From the NCBI GenBank assembly GCA_035529895.1, contig DATKVV010000078.1, positions 11,172 to 75,171 of the forward strand: DNA of 64,000 bases, in the 5' to 3' direction. Positions 1 to 9,568 of the stretch are shown here, piece by piece. Source of the DNA: JAUWKC01 sp035529895 (GTDB taxonomy: Bacteria > Planctomycetota > Phycisphaerae > Sedimentisphaerales > Anaerobacaceae). The notes beneath the pieces are model-generated. The model did not search any database. It saw only the letters and a list, made by a program, of their open reading frames with translations, and was not told the DNA's origin. The position numbers and the translations under genes are program-made. The stretch's first letter is position 1. Each line of letters opens with the position of its first letter.

Positions 1-2
1 GG

Positions 3-269
3 TACATCCAGGGTACAGCTTTTCTGCCGTTTGACCAATTTACGCCGGTAGCCGAAGGTCTGGACAACACTGACACCATGCATACATACAGGATTACCGT
101 CCGCCCCGACCGCGTCGCCCAGATCTATCGTGACAGCAAACTCATCGGTGCGCGGCAGCACGAGTATCGCACGCCGCGAGACGCCTACATCCAATTGGGC
201 GCAGGACCCGGCGCCGAAGTGCTCGTCGAGTATTTCGCCTACGACCTGGGCGGACCGTACCAGCCGTAA
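3..269 (+). CDS. C-terminal fragment of a larger protein, cut by the window edge
   Basis: The reading frame is open from the first bases of the window to a stop at 267-269, so this is the last 88 residues of a longer protein. An internal ATG at 78 is not a convincing start because the frame upstream is coding-like and there is no Shine-Dalgarno sequence. The tail has alternating hydrophobic and charged residues and ends in a tyrosine- and glycine-rich stretch (AYDLGGPYQP). This would fit the last strands of a beta-sandwich such as a concanavalin/LamG domain, as in secreted glycan-active proteins, but that is inference. The next gene is convergent. Confidence 0.55.
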   Translation, partial: YIQGTAFLPFDQFTPVAEGLDNTDTMHTYRITVRPDRVAQIYRDSKLIGARQHEYRTPRDAYIQLGAGPGAEVLVEYFAYDLGGPYQP

Positions 270-335
270 CAGCAGTACCGAAACCTGCCGGGCTGCCGAG
301 GGCGCCAAGATATGACAGTAACGCCCACCATTTTT

Positions 336-2039
336 CTATGTGCCTGTAGCTTCGAGCATAATTATCCAGTCGTGGGCTTCGGGCGGGGGAGTGGCGGGCT
401 GCCAGTTGCCGTTTTCGTCGGCGGTCACCCTACCTAAATCGTACCGGGTGCCGGTGCACGGGTCGAAATAATATGCCCGGTACTGAACGTCCCTTTCAAT
501 GCCTTTAATTGTCGGCGGGGTCCAGAGCAGGGGAACGTAAATAAGCCGAAGGCGGCGAGGTATGCCCATACAGCGAATGGCCCTGCGGTCGGTCTGCTCA
601 CTCTTCTGCTCGACCCATTCCGGATGATTGTCGAGCTGCCACCAGGGGAACCTCATTATGAATCGCCCGCCGAGAGCGACTTGTCTTCCGCCGGGCAGTT
701 GAGCCGCCTCCTGCCAGGGCATATTGCCCCAGCTTCGCCCGTGCGGCGACGGACCGTAGGGTTTGTCCTTTTCGTTGAACTGCCATATCCCGTTCGCGCC
801 GTAGGTGTGACCGGCCGTGCCGTTAAAAACCGAAATATAGAATGACAAACGCACAACATCCTGCCAGCATTGGCCGCGGATGCCCTCGTAATTTACTTCC
901 GAGTTGACGACCGGCATCCTCGGCTTACGCGCAACAGCATTCGATACGGCCGAAACCGTCGGCCCAAGACTGTCGTAGCAGCTATGGCCTGTTTGAAGCA
1001 TCTCGAAATCAAACAGACCTGCATCTTCCGACATGTCACGCGCCGTGGTCGCCGGATGAATGCTCAAGAGATTGTGATACGGGTCAATCTGACGCACATA
1101 AGAGGTCACCTCGCACCAGCCTTTTCTCTGGATTTCCTTGTCCTGCTGTTTTGTTTGAGAAAGGTAATACGGCATTGTCCCCTCGCCCGCTATGCACCAC
1201 ACGACCGGATAAGCCCCGTACCGGGCCACGATATACCGCCAATATCGTTTCACGCCTTCCACGCCTATTCTCGGCAGGTGGTATCCCCACATACCGACCA
1301 TGCATGGCATCAGTTCGGAGTCAAGTAGGTGTTTGATTTTCGGGTCTGCATAGTCATAGAAGGCCGGGTTGATTCGAGCAAAACCTTCTTCGAAAGGAAA
1401 ACCGCCCTCATTCTTGCCTCGCGGATCCCAGGAATCCATATCCGGCAGGGGACCTGCCACAATCTGAATCAGGTTGAATCCCTTTTTCACCCTGTCTGCT
1501 GTGAGCGATTTGAACCCTCGGGGCCAGCCCAGCCGCTTGGTAAGGCCCATCCACCATGTATCGCCAATCCAGAAGAAATCGGCACCGTCGGCGTGCACGA
1601 AATGCCGCTTGTCCCCTGCAACGCGCAGCCGGCCATGCTGAAATAGCCGGTTCGGGCCGGTGTAGGGCCGCACTTTAACGGTTCCCGTCCGGTCGTGCAG
1701 GCCCTTATCGTCCGGGTTGGAACAGACCGACTTAAAGGTATAATCACCCGGCTGTTCGCCCGCGAAACGGACCGCCCAGACATTCTTGCCGGCCCAAAAG
1801 GCCGGTACGCGCAGCGACACACCGTTCGGTCCGTCAAAAATAACATCCAGGGTAACATCATTATACGGGTCCGCGTATGTGACGGACGAACGAAAGCGTA
1901 TCTCCTTGACGCAGTTTCTCTCAACGCTTGCTTTCGCTCCGTCTTTCTTCAAACCTGCGAAGGCCCGCCCTCCGGCACAGATAGACAAGGCAAAGGCAAT
2001 TGTCACGGCTAACAGCAATATCGAATGCTCTTTTTTCAT
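336..2039 (-). CDS. Secreted DUF5060/DUF4038 glycoside hydrolase (GH140/apiosidase-like)
   Basis: Predicted exported glycosidase acting on plant or algal polysaccharide side chains. The chosen ATG at 2039 has AAAGGA upstream and begins with a clear signal peptide (MKKEHS, a hydrophobic core, then cleavage near AGGRAFAG); an ATG 21 bases upstream is also open. An Ig-like DUF5060 domain covers about residues 40-120. A TIM-barrel DUF4038 domain covers about 145-440, with FFWIGDTWWMG at its entrance. Candidate catalytic glutamates lie in WCIAGEG (about 286) and NSEVNYEG (about 381). A small beta-rich C-terminal domain of the collagen-binding-like type follows. The substrate is unknown. It is divergent from the sugar-oxidoreductase operon at 2362, so it is probably part of the same catabolic locus. 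Confidence 0.82.
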   Translation of the reverse strand: MKKEHSILLLAVTIAFALSICAGGRAFAGLKKDGAKASVERNCVKEIRFRSSVTYADPYNDVTLDVIFDGPNGVSLRVPAFWAGKNVWAVRFAGEQPGDYTFKSVCSNPDDKGLHDRTGTVKVRPYTGPNRLFQHGRLRVAGDKRHFVHADGADFFWIGDTWWMGLTKRLGWPRGFKSLTADRVKKGFNLIQIVAGPLPDMDSWDPRGKNEGGFPFEEGFARINPAFYDYADPKIKHLLDSELMPCMVGMWGYHLPRIGVEGVKRYWRYIVARYGAYPVVWCIAGEGTMPYYLSQTKQQDKEIQRKGWCEVTSYVRQIDPYHNLLSIHPATTARDMSEDAGLFDFEMLQTGHSCYDSLGPTVSAVSNAVARKPRMPVVNSEVNYEGIRGQCWQDVVRLSFYISVFNGTAGHTYGANGIWQFNEKDKPYGPSPHGRSWGNMPWQEAAQLPGGRQVALGGRFIMRFPWWQLDNHPEWVEQKSEQTDRRAIRCMGIPRRLRLIYVPLLWTPPTIKGIERDVQYRAYYFDPCTGTRYDLGRVTADENGNWQPATPPPEAHDWIIMLEATGT

Positions 2040-2361
2040 GACTACCCCATCCTTTCTCATAACTGCTCAAATATAAATGTTCGGGAGCTCCGTTCTGTAA
2101 TAAAGACGGCAGGACTCGACTAAACTGGCACCTTTATCGGAGGATAACACAGGTATTCATTGATTGTCAAATCCTATTTGAAGCGACAAATACCCCCAAA
2201 CGACTGGGGCGCAACTGCTCTCTCAGGGCGGCTCTCCGGAAAATAGGTTGGATTTGAGCGGCGGATTCGGGTATTATGATTCTCGATTGATAGTAGTTTC
2301 CTGCCTTATGTGAGGCTGAAGCTTGTTTTTGTCACAAGGAGTTTGAAGAAGGAGAGTATTG
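2040..2361. promoter_or_regulatory. Divergent intergenic region between glycosidase and oxidoreductase operon
   Basis: About 320 bases separate the two divergent starts, so both promoters must lie here. The only firm element is AAGGAG at 2349-2354, seven bases before the ATG at 2362. I see no convincing sigma-70 pair, riboswitch or operator palindrome. Confidence 0.4.
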
Positions 2362-3807
2362 ATGAAAGCCATTACACGCCGAGATTTTATGAAAAGTTCG
2401 ATGGCCGCAGGCGTCGCGGCGGCGATGCCGTTTTCTCGGGTTTTTGGCGCCAACGACGATATTCGCGTGGCCGTCGTCGGTTTTCGAGGCAAGGGTGCGC
2501 AACATATTGAGGTTTTCCGTAATCTTGCCGGCGTGCGGGTAGCGGCACTGTGCGATGTTGACCGCGAAATCCTGGACAGTGAAGTCAAAAAGTTCACCGA
2601 CAGCAACGAGAAGGTTGATGCTTACACCGACGTTCGTAAGGTCCTCGAGAACAAAAACATAGACGCAATCGTCACTGCGGCCCCTAATCACTGGCATTCG
2701 CTGGTCACCATCTGGGCCTGCCAGGCGGGTAAAGATGTCTATGTCGAAAAGCCCGTCTCCCACAACGTCTGGGAAGGCCGCAAGATGGTCGAGGCGGCCC
2801 GAAAGTACGAACGCATCGTGCAGGCCGGCACGCAGAACCGCTCCGACGTCGGTTTACGGGAGGCGGTACAGTATATTCAAGAGGGAAACCTTGGTAAGAT
2901 TCTCTGGGCGCATGGGCTGTGGTTCAAACTGCGACCGAGTATAGGCAGGGTCAATGGTCCGCAGCGGGTGCCGCCCTCTATCGATTACGACCTCTGGACA
3001 GGACCGGCACCTCTTGGGCCCTTAAGGCGAGAGCATTTACATTACGACTGGCACTGGTTCTGGGATACCGGCAACGGCGATATGGCCAATCTCGGGGCCC
3101 ACCAGATTGATGACTGCCGATGGATAGTAGGCCAGTCGGGCCTGCCGCCGCGCGTAATCAGCCTCGGCGGACGGTTTGGCTACGTCGACGACGGCCAAAC
3201 GCCTAATACACAGCTTGCCATCTTTGATTATGAGCCTGCTCCTATCATTCTTGAAGTTCGTGGGTTGCCCCGGGCGAAGGGTACCAGCGCGATGGACCAC
3301 TGCAGGGGCATACGCTCCGGCAACATTATCCAGTGTGAGAACGGATACTTTGCGGGCGGTCGCGGCGGCGGCTGGGCCTACGACAACAATGGAAGTAAAA
3401 TCAGGCAGTTCAAAGGCGATGGCGGGGGCGGGCACCAGGCCAATTTTATCAAGGCCATGCGCAGCCGAAAGGTAAGCGACCTTCACTCAGACATCCTCGA
3501 AGGGCACATTTCAGCCGCCCTGTGCCACATGGCGAATATCTCCTACCGTCTGGGCTGGGAGTCCTCACCCGAAAAAGTCAGAGAAACGATTCAGAGTAAC
3601 AAGGAGGCGCTGGAAACATTCGAGCGTTTTGTGTCGCATCTGTCAGCCAATGAAGTTGACCTTAATAAGACGCCCGTGGTGCTTGGTCCGTGGCTCAAAA
3701 CTGATGTGAAGCAGGAGAGATTTGTCGGTGACTTCCCCGTTCAATGGGCAAACGAGCTTCTGAGGCGGGACTACCGCAAGCCGTTCGTTGTGCCCGAGGG
3801 CGTTTAG
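2362..3807 (+). CDS. Gfo/Idh/MocA family oxidoreductase with Tat signal (first of three)
   Basis: NAD(P)-dependent sugar or inositol dehydrogenase-like protein. The ATG at 2362 has AAGGAG seven bases upstream; the codon before it is TTG. The N-terminus carries a twin-arginine signal (TRRDFMKSS followed by a hydrophobic alanine-rich run), so it is probably exported folded with bound cofactor. The Rossmann fold begins at IRVAVVGFRGKG (about residues 34-45) and the family EKP motif lies near residue 128. The C-terminal alpha/beta dimerisation domain is complete. It is the first gene of a plus-strand run with short gaps reaching 13581. Exported Gfo/Idh/MocA proteins are abundant in Planctomycetota. 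The substrate cannot be read from the sequence. Confidence 0.9.
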   Translation: MKAITRRDFMKSSMAAGVAAAMPFSRVFGANDDIRVAVVGFRGKGAQHIEVFRNLAGVRVAALCDVDREILDSEVKKFTDSNEKVDAYTDVRKVLENKNIDAIVTAAPNHWHSLVTIWACQAGKDVYVEKPVSHNVWEGRKMVEAARKYERIVQAGTQNRSDVGLREAVQYIQEGNLGKILWAHGLWFKLRPSIGRVNGPQRVPPSIDYDLWTGPAPLGPLRREHLHYDWHWFWDTGNGDMANLGAHQIDDCRWIVGQSGLPPRVISLGGRFGYVDDGQTPNTQLAIFDYEPAPIILEVRGLPRAKGTSAMDHCRGIRSGNIIQCENGYFAGGRGGGWAYDNNGSKIRQFKGDGGGGHQANFIKAMRSRKVSDLHSDILEGHISAALCHMANISYRLGWESSPEKVRETIQSNKEALETFERFVSHLSANEVDLNKTPVVLGPWLKTDVKQERFVGDFPVQWANELLRRDYRKPFVVPEGV

Positions 3808-3892
3808 AGCAGGGACAAGCCTAACAAGCGAGCATAGGGAATCCCACCAATATATGAACCTTGCGGGAAAGTCATTTAAGGAGGCTGGAGGA

Positions 3893-6685
3893 ATGAGCAG
3901 CGAGCTATTGCGCCGGTCGAAAATTAGCGCGATTCTGCTACTGGCTGCGGCGGCCCAGTCTGGCGCGGCTGCCGGACCGCTGGCTAAACTGACTGTCGAG
4001 GCCGGGAAATATACTCGTATCGACACTCCGGTATCTGTTCGGCTCGATAACATACCCGCCTTGGCGCCCGATACCGAACTGCATTTGCAGGAACTCAGAG
4101 ATTCTCAGCGTGTTTATGTACCCTCGCAGGTCGAACCGGGCAGTCCCCCGCGTCTGTGGTGGATTCTTTCCGGCGCCACACCGGCCGGGAGCCTGCGCCG
4201 CTACGAACTGGTACAGCACAATCGCGTCAAAGACCCGGCCTTTGTCCAGGCGCTGGAAAACGGCCGTCAGGCCAACGAGGGTCTTGAACGCTGTCAAAGG
4301 TACGTCGCGGGCTGGCTCAAATATGCCGACCCAAAAACGGGGTTGATTCCTAAAGGCCTGAAAAAGGACCGCTTGGATATTTGGAATGCACAGGATGCCG
4401 CCGCCGACAATTATCCCTTCATGGTGCTCACCGCGGCCATTACCGACCGCCCCCTCTTCGAAGGGCGCATGCTCGACATGCTCGGCGCCGAAACGAGGGT
4501 CACCTCACGCATTGGAGCGATGCCCGACACATACTCCTTTTCCAAACAGGACTTTGCAAACGCCGAACCCAACATCGGCAGCATTATTTTCGGCTCGTCC
4601 GAGTACGTCAAAGACGGCCTGTTGCCGCTCACCGAATGGCTTGGCAGAAGCCCATGGTCGGACCGTATGATTTCGATTCTCGATGATATGTGGAAACACG
4701 CACCCGTTGAAACTCCCTTCGGAAGAATCGTATCCGAAAGCCAGGAAATTAACGGCGAGATGCTCCAGACGCTTTCCCGCGTCTACTGGATGACCGGCGA
4801 CAAGAAATACCTCGACTGGGCCCTTCGGCTTGGCGATTATTACCTGCTCGATAAACATCACCCTACGCGAGATGAAACAAAACTTAAGCTGCGCGACCAT
4901 GGCTGCGAAGTCGTCTCCGGTCTGTGTGAGCTGTACGCAACGGTCAGCTTCACAATGCCGCAAAAGAAACAGGAATATCAAAAACGGCTGCATGAAATGC
5001 TCGACCGAATTCTCGAAATAGGCCGAAACGAACATGGCCTTTTCTACAACGCCATCAACCCGCAAACAGGCGAACATGATGAACGCCTCGCCGACACGTG
5101 GGGCTATGACCTCAATGGGTACTACACCGTCTATCTTGTAGACAAAACCGAATCATATCGCCAGGCCGCCCTGAAAGCCCTCGGCAGCTTGGCCGACAAC
5201 TACAGGAATTACAGGTGGGAGGGAAATTACAGCGCCGACGGCTTTGCAGATTCCATCGAGAGCGCCATCAACCTCTACAATCGTGAGCCTGTCACCTCCG
5301 CTGCTGACTGGATTGACAGCGAAACGAAAATAATGTGGAGCAAACAGCAGCCCGACGGCGTTATTGAAGGATGGCACGGCGACGGCAACTTTGCCCGCAC
5401 CACCATAATGTACTGCCTGTGGAAGACAAAGGGCGTCACCATTCGCCCCTGGAGAAAGGATGTTGTCTTCGGAGCCGTACAGGAAGGCGACAGTCTGAAA
5501 ATCAGCGTGGTCGCCGACAGCCCGTGGAAAGGAAAAATCCTGTTTGACGCGCCTCGTCACAAAACGAATATGAAGATGCCTCTCGACTGGCCCCGCATCA
5601 ACCAGTTCCCTGAATGGTTCACGGTTCAAAGTGAAAACCGGTACGTGGTCCACGACCTGAAGTCGGATTCGAAAACATACTACACAGGCAGACAGCTGCA
5701 AGAGGGTATTACTATCGACCTCAAACCGGGCGTCGAATCCCGCTTGATGGTTTCAGCAGCTCCGGCCATGGAAGTAACAAATAACGATTTATTCCTCGAG
5801 ATTGAGGCGGACGGCAATAAGGTTCTGCGATACAACCATGCCCTCGTCCCGCCGCCCGAGGGGGCCGACCCGCTTTACACCCGCAGCGGCTTCATCCATC
5901 CCCTTTGGTCGCCGAGCGGCGCGATACTGACAGATATTCACCCCCCCGACCATATCCATCACCTCGGAATCTGGATGCCGTGGACAAAGACCGAATTCGA
6001 AGGCCGCACAATCGATTTCTGGAATCTCAAAGCAGGGCAGGGAACCGTTCGTTTCGTGAAATTCCTCTCGACGACAAGCGGCCCCGTCTACGGCGGTTTC
6101 GTCGCGCAGCAAAACCACATAGACCTCACCGCCCCCGAAGGTGAAAAGGTCGTCCTCAACGAAACCTGGGACGTTCGCGTCTACAATCTCGGCGGCCCGG
6201 CGAAGGGCTGCCGGCTGTGGGACTTTGTCTCGATCCAGCACTGCGCCGGCGATAGTCCGCTCATCCAGCGTAAGTATCGCTACGGCGGGCTGGGCTTCAG
6301 GGCGACACGCCAATGGACCGCCGATAACAGTGAACAACTGACTTCCGAAGGCAAAACTCGTGAAGATGGGCACGGAACCAGAGCCCGCTGGTGTGATACA
6401 TACGGTCAGACCGCAGACCACTGGGCTGGCGTAACGGTTATGAGCCATCCGGCCAATTTCCGCCACCCGGAGCCTATGCGACTCTGGCCCAGGAAGAACT
6501 CGCACCTCTTTTTCAATTTCGCCCCCTCGCAGATAGGCGATTGGACAATGGAGCCGGGAAAAGATTATGTCTTCCGATATCGCTTCTACGTGCACGAGGG
6601 CAAACCTGTAGTCAGCGAGCTTGAGCGCCTTTGGATTGATTTTGCCGACCCGCTGGCTGTCAAACTCGAAAAAATAAGGGACTGA
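3893..6685 (+). CDS. Secreted fusion: six-hairpin glycosidase-like domain plus DUF6807 (PmoA-like)
   Basis: The reading frame stays open upstream into the previous gene, but the ATG at 3893 has AAGGAGG eight bases before it and starts a signal peptide (MSSELLRRSK, then ILLLAAAAQSGAAA), giving 930 residues. After a short beta-rich N-terminal domain, about residues 90-560 look like an (alpha/alpha)6 toroid of the six-hairpin glycosidase type (GLYNRE/GYDLNGYYTVY-like helices, ADSIESAINLYNRE). About residues 625-930 match DUF6807, including DHIHHLGIW near 686 and a terminal RYRFYVHEGK strand. DUF6807 proteins are often misnamed methane oxygenase PmoA; no methane chemistry is implied. Enzyme activity is not known. 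Confidence 0.75.
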   Translation: MSSELLRRSKISAILLLAAAAQSGAAAGPLAKLTVEAGKYTRIDTPVSVRLDNIPALAPDTELHLQELRDSQRVYVPSQVEPGSPPRLWWILSGATPAGSLRRYELVQHNRVKDPAFVQALENGRQANEGLERCQRYVAGWLKYADPKTGLIPKGLKKDRLDIWNAQDAAADNYPFMVLTAAITDRPLFEGRMLDMLGAETRVTSRIGAMPDTYSFSKQDFANAEPNIGSIIFGSSEYVKDGLLPLTEWLGRSPWSDRMISILDDMWKHAPVETPFGRIVSESQEINGEMLQTLSRVYWMTGDKKYLDWALRLGDYYLLDKHHPTRDETKLKLRDHGCEVVSGLCELYATVSFTMPQKKQEYQKRLHEMLDRILEIGRNEHGLFYNAINPQTGEHDERLADTWGYDLNGYYTVYLVDKTESYRQAALKALGSLADNYRNYRWEGNYSADGFADSIESAINLYNREPVTSAADWIDSETKIMWSKQQPDGVIEGWHGDGNFARTTIMYCLWKTKGVTIRPWRKDVVFGAVQEGDSLKISVVADSPWKGKILFDAPRHKTNMKMPLDWPRINQFPEWFTVQSENRYVVHDLKSDSKTYYTGRQLQEGITIDLKPGVESRLMVSAAPAMEVTNNDLFLEIEADGNKVLRYNHALVPPPEGADPLYTRSGFIHPLWSPSGAILTDIHPPDHIHHLGIWMPWTKTEFEGRTIDFWNLKAGQGTVRFVKFLSTTSGPVYGGFVAQQNHIDLTAPEGEKVVLNETWDVRVYNLGGPAKGCRLWDFVSIQHCAGDSPLIQRKYRYGGLGFRATRQWTADNSEQLTSEGKTREDGHGTRARWCDTYGQTADHWAGVTVMSHPANFRHPEPMRLWPRKNSHLFFNFAPSQIGDWTMEPGKDYVFRYRFYVHEGKPVVSELERLWIDFADPLAVKLEKIRD

Positions 6686-6709
6686 AAAAAAGCAGACAGG
6701 AAGCTGTAA

Positions 6710-8137
6710 ATGACAGACCCCCAGGACAGCTCTTCCAGCGAGACAAACCTTGTGAAAGGTCTGCCGATGTTCGCCGCATCGGACCCAGCGGTTCTTACGC
6801 AGGAAAAGGCCAAGCTGGCAGAGCTTCAGAACAAGGGTCTTTTCAAACGCTGGAGCGGGTATTTCGCCCTGACAGGTCCCGGCTGGCTCCAAAGCGCCCT
6901 GACCCTCGGCGGGGGCAGCGCCATGGCGTCTCTGTTTGCCGGAGCTTACCTGCAGTACAAGCTCCTCTGGGTACAGCCCATTGCAATGCTCATCGGGGTT
7001 TTTATGCTGGCAGTGGTATCCCGCCAGACACTTTGTACAGGCCTGCGTCCCTTTCCTGTGATGAAGCGCATCCTCAATCCCGCTGTAGCTTGGGCTTGGG
7101 CCTTTGGCGCACTGGCGGTAACCGTCGTCTGGCACTTCGCGCAATACGCGCTGGCGGCGGGCATGACCGAGGATATGATTAATGCCTGTACCGGCTGGCA
7201 GCCGACGCGGGCGGCACGCACTACACTGTTGATTGTAACAGGTCTGGTTTTTCTGGTTATATCCACCGCAGTTACCTGGAGCTACGGCAGGGGACATAAG
7301 GGCGTCAAGTTCTATGAGCGAATGCTCAAAGGTTTCGTATGGCTTATCATTATCACGTTTACCCTCGTGGTGACACGCCAGGCCTTTGCCGGCCATATCC
7401 AGTTCAGCAAAGTCGCTAAAGGATTCCTGCCCCTCAAGATGCCCACCGATCCCCGAGGCGTCTCTGTCGTAATGGCCGCGTTTGCCGCCGCTGTCGGAAT
7501 CAATTCCACTTTTCTTCTTCCCTACAGTCTCTTGGCCCGAGGGTGGGCAAGGGAGCATCGGGGTCTTTCATGGTTCGACCTTGTCACGGGAACACTGCTG
7601 CCTTTCTGCATTGCAACGTCCCTCGTGGTTATCGCCGCCGGTGCGACCATCTACGACCCGCAGACTTTTGCATCGGGTTCCGCCGCTCTGTCGCCGATAA
7701 AAGCGGCGGCCATGTTCGAGTCGGCGGGTCTGAACAGGTTCTTCGCTCGCATCATTTTCGGGCTGGGTATTCTCGGAATGACGCTCAGCACTATCACGGT
7801 GCATATGCTTATGTCGGGCTTTGCCGTCTGTGAGATGTTCGGCGTCGAGCCGGGGGGCTGGCGCTATCGACTGGGCTGTCTTATCCCGGCCCCGGCGGCC
7901 ACCGGCGTCATATTTTGGAAATACATGGGACCGTGGGTTGCCGTGCCAGCCTCAGCCATCTGCGGCCTGCTCCTGCCGTTCGCCTACATAATATTCTTCA
8001 TCCTGAACAACAGTAAAAAGTATCTTGGGCCGGACAAGCCAACCGGAATAAAAGCTGCCCTTTGGAATATCGGCATGATTATCGCCATAATAGTGTCTGT
8101 AACCAGCGCAGGGTATTATCTTTACCGGCAATTGTGA
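6710..8137 (+). CDS. Nramp-fold transporter lacking metal-binding motifs (copy 1)
   Basis: Membrane protein of 475 residues with about 11 hydrophobic segments and the general layout of the Nramp (SLC11) family. AGGAAG lies six bases before the ATG. In classical Nramp proteins TM1 holds DPGN and TM6 holds MPH, which bind the metal. Here the TM1 position reads GPGWLQSALTLGGGS and the TM6 position reads INSTFLLPYS, so the Asp, Asn, Met and His ligands are not seen. It sits directly between a DUF6807 protein and a Gfo/Idh oxidoreductase. I infer transport of an organic compound or another ion rather than Mn/Fe; automatic annotation as a divalent-metal transporter may be wrong. Confidence 0.8.
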   Translation: MTDPQDSSSSETNLVKGLPMFAASDPAVLTQEKAKLAELQNKGLFKRWSGYFALTGPGWLQSALTLGGGSAMASLFAGAYLQYKLLWVQPIAMLIGVFMLAVVSRQTLCTGLRPFPVMKRILNPAVAWAWAFGALAVTVVWHFAQYALAAGMTEDMINACTGWQPTRAARTTLLIVTGLVFLVISTAVTWSYGRGHKGVKFYERMLKGFVWLIIITFTLVVTRQAFAGHIQFSKVAKGFLPLKMPTDPRGVSVVMAAFAAAVGINSTFLLPYSLLARGWAREHRGLSWFDLVTGTLLPFCIATSLVVIAAGATIYDPQTFASGSAALSPIKAAAMFESAGLNRFFARIIFGLGILGMTLSTITVHMLMSGFAVCEMFGVEPGGWRYRLGCLIPAPAATGVIFWKYMGPWVAVPASAICGLLLPFAYIIFFILNNSKKYLGPDKPTGIKAALWNIGMIIAIIVSVTSAGYYLYRQL

Positions 8138-8161
8138 TTGAACAGCACGGAATAATGAATT

Positions 8162-9511
8162 ATGCTGCCGGATAACATGGAAATCAAAGCAAACAAAAAG
8201 CTGACTCGCCGGGACTTCCTGAAAAGCTCCGCTGCGGCCGGGGCGGCTCTGGCCGTCCCTGCAATAGTGCCCGCTTCAGTACCGGCTGCGAATGCGCCCG
8301 GCAGCAGAATCACTATCGGCTGTATCGGCGTCGGCAGGATGGGACTCGGCGATATGCGGACAATTCTCGGCTTTGACGAGGCGCAGGTCATTGCCGTATG
8401 CGATGTTGACTCGAAAAGAGTGAGCTACGCCAGGCAAATCGTTGACGAACATTACGGTGCACGCAGCAGGAGCGGAAGCTACAAGGGCTGCGCCACGTAC
8501 GGGGATTTCAGGGACCTGCTTGCCAGAAACAATATTGACGCGGTCCTGGTCTGTACGCCCGACCACTGGCATGCGCTGCCTGCCATCGCCGCAGCCAGGG
8601 CCGGCAAGGACATCTTTATCGAAAAGCCACTGACATTGACCATTCCGGAAGGGCGCGTGTTGAGTGACACAGTTCGTCGGTACGGCCGGGTTCTGCAGGT
8701 GGGAAGCCAGCAGCGCTCCGACCCGAGGTTTCGCTTCGCCTGCGAGTTGGTCCGAAACGCACGCATCGGCAAGCTGCATACTGTAAAAGTGGGGCTGCCG
8801 ACAGACCCGGGCACGGTGCCGCAGCCGACGATGGCGGTCCCGGAAAATCTCGATTACGATATGTGGCTGGGGCCGACGCCATGGGCGGATTATACACACG
8901 AGCGCGTCCATCCGCAAAACGATTACGGCCGGCCCGGGTGGCTTCGCATCTCTGATTATTGTTGCGGAATGATTACCGGCTGGGGCGCCCACCACATGGA
9001 CATCGCCCACTGGGGGATGGACGCCGAATATACCGGCCCCGTCGAGATTGAGGGCCGGGCCGAATATCCCAAAGACGGACTCTGGGATGTGCATGGCCAA
9101 TTCCACATCGAGTACGCTTACGCCGACGGCGTCAGACTCATCTGCGCCGACAATAAGACCAACAGGCAGGGCGTTCTTTTCGAGGGAAGCGAAGGCTGGG
9201 TGTATGTCAAGCGCAAAATCATTGACGCCCACCCCAGGTCACTGTTGACCTCGGTAATCGGCCCAAATGAAATCCACCTTTATAGAAGCAATAATCACAA
9301 GGCGAATTTTTTGCAATGTATCAAGACCCGGGCCCAGACCGTCGCCCCGGTTGAAATCGGCCACCGCTCCTGCACCGCCTGTGTTTTGGGCTACATTGCC
9401 ATGCTGCTCGGACGTAAGCTAAAATGGGATGCTGGCAATGAAAAGTTTATCAGTGACGACGAGGCTAACCGCATGCTCTCAAGACCGATGCGCAGCCCCT
9501 GGAATCTTTGA
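8162..9511 (+). CDS. Gfo/Idh/MocA family oxidoreductase with Tat signal (second of three)
   Basis: 449-residue dehydrogenase-like protein that starts 24 bases after the transporter. Two in-frame ATGs (8162 and 8177) are possible and neither has a strong ribosome-binding site. The N-terminus has a twin-arginine signal (LTRRDFLKSS and an Ala-rich hydrophobic run). The nucleotide-binding motif is TIGCIGVGRMG (about 51-61), followed by DHWHALP and the EKP motif (FIEKPLTL). The C-terminal domain has WGAHHMDIAHWGM, a histidine-rich active-site-like strand common in this family. It is similar in design to the gene at 2362 but clearly divergent in sequence. Likely role: oxidation or epimerisation of a sugar made available by the locus. 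Confidence 0.9.
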   Translation: MLPDNMEIKANKKLTRRDFLKSSAAAGAALAVPAIVPASVPAANAPGSRITIGCIGVGRMGLGDMRTILGFDEAQVIAVCDVDSKRVSYARQIVDEHYGARSRSGSYKGCATYGDFRDLLARNNIDAVLVCTPDHWHALPAIAAARAGKDIFIEKPLTLTIPEGRVLSDTVRRYGRVLQVGSQQRSDPRFRFACELVRNARIGKLHTVKVGLPTDPGTVPQPTMAVPENLDYDMWLGPTPWADYTHERVHPQNDYGRPGWLRISDYCCGMITGWGAHHMDIAHWGMDAEYTGPVEIEGRAEYPKDGLWDVHGQFHIEYAYADGVRLICADNKTNRQGVLFEGSEGWVYVKRKIIDAHPRSLLTSVIGPNEIHLYRSNNHKANFLQCIKTRAQTVAPVEIGHRSCTACVLGYIAMLLGRKLKWDAGNEKFISDDEANRMLSRPMRSPWNL

Positions 9512-9568
9512 GAAAAAAATGCCGGTCTCGCTTGATGTGCGAAGGCAGAATCGGAGAAAGGAGTTGGC

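Noticed and set aside
3893..6685. Annotation as methane monooxygenase subunit PmoA
   Set aside because: The DUF6807 family is often labelled this way, but there are no copper-enzyme partners or membrane helices here.
5789..7558. 589-codon open frame on the minus strand
   Set aside because: It lies opposite two well-supported genes (DUF6807 fusion and Nramp-like transporter); long antisense frames are common in GC-rich DNA and its residues (Cys/His/Arg-rich, no domain) are not protein-like.
6710..8137. Annotation as an Mn/Fe transporter
   Set aside because: The fold fits Nramp but the DPGN and MPH motifs are absent, so a metal substrate is not supported.
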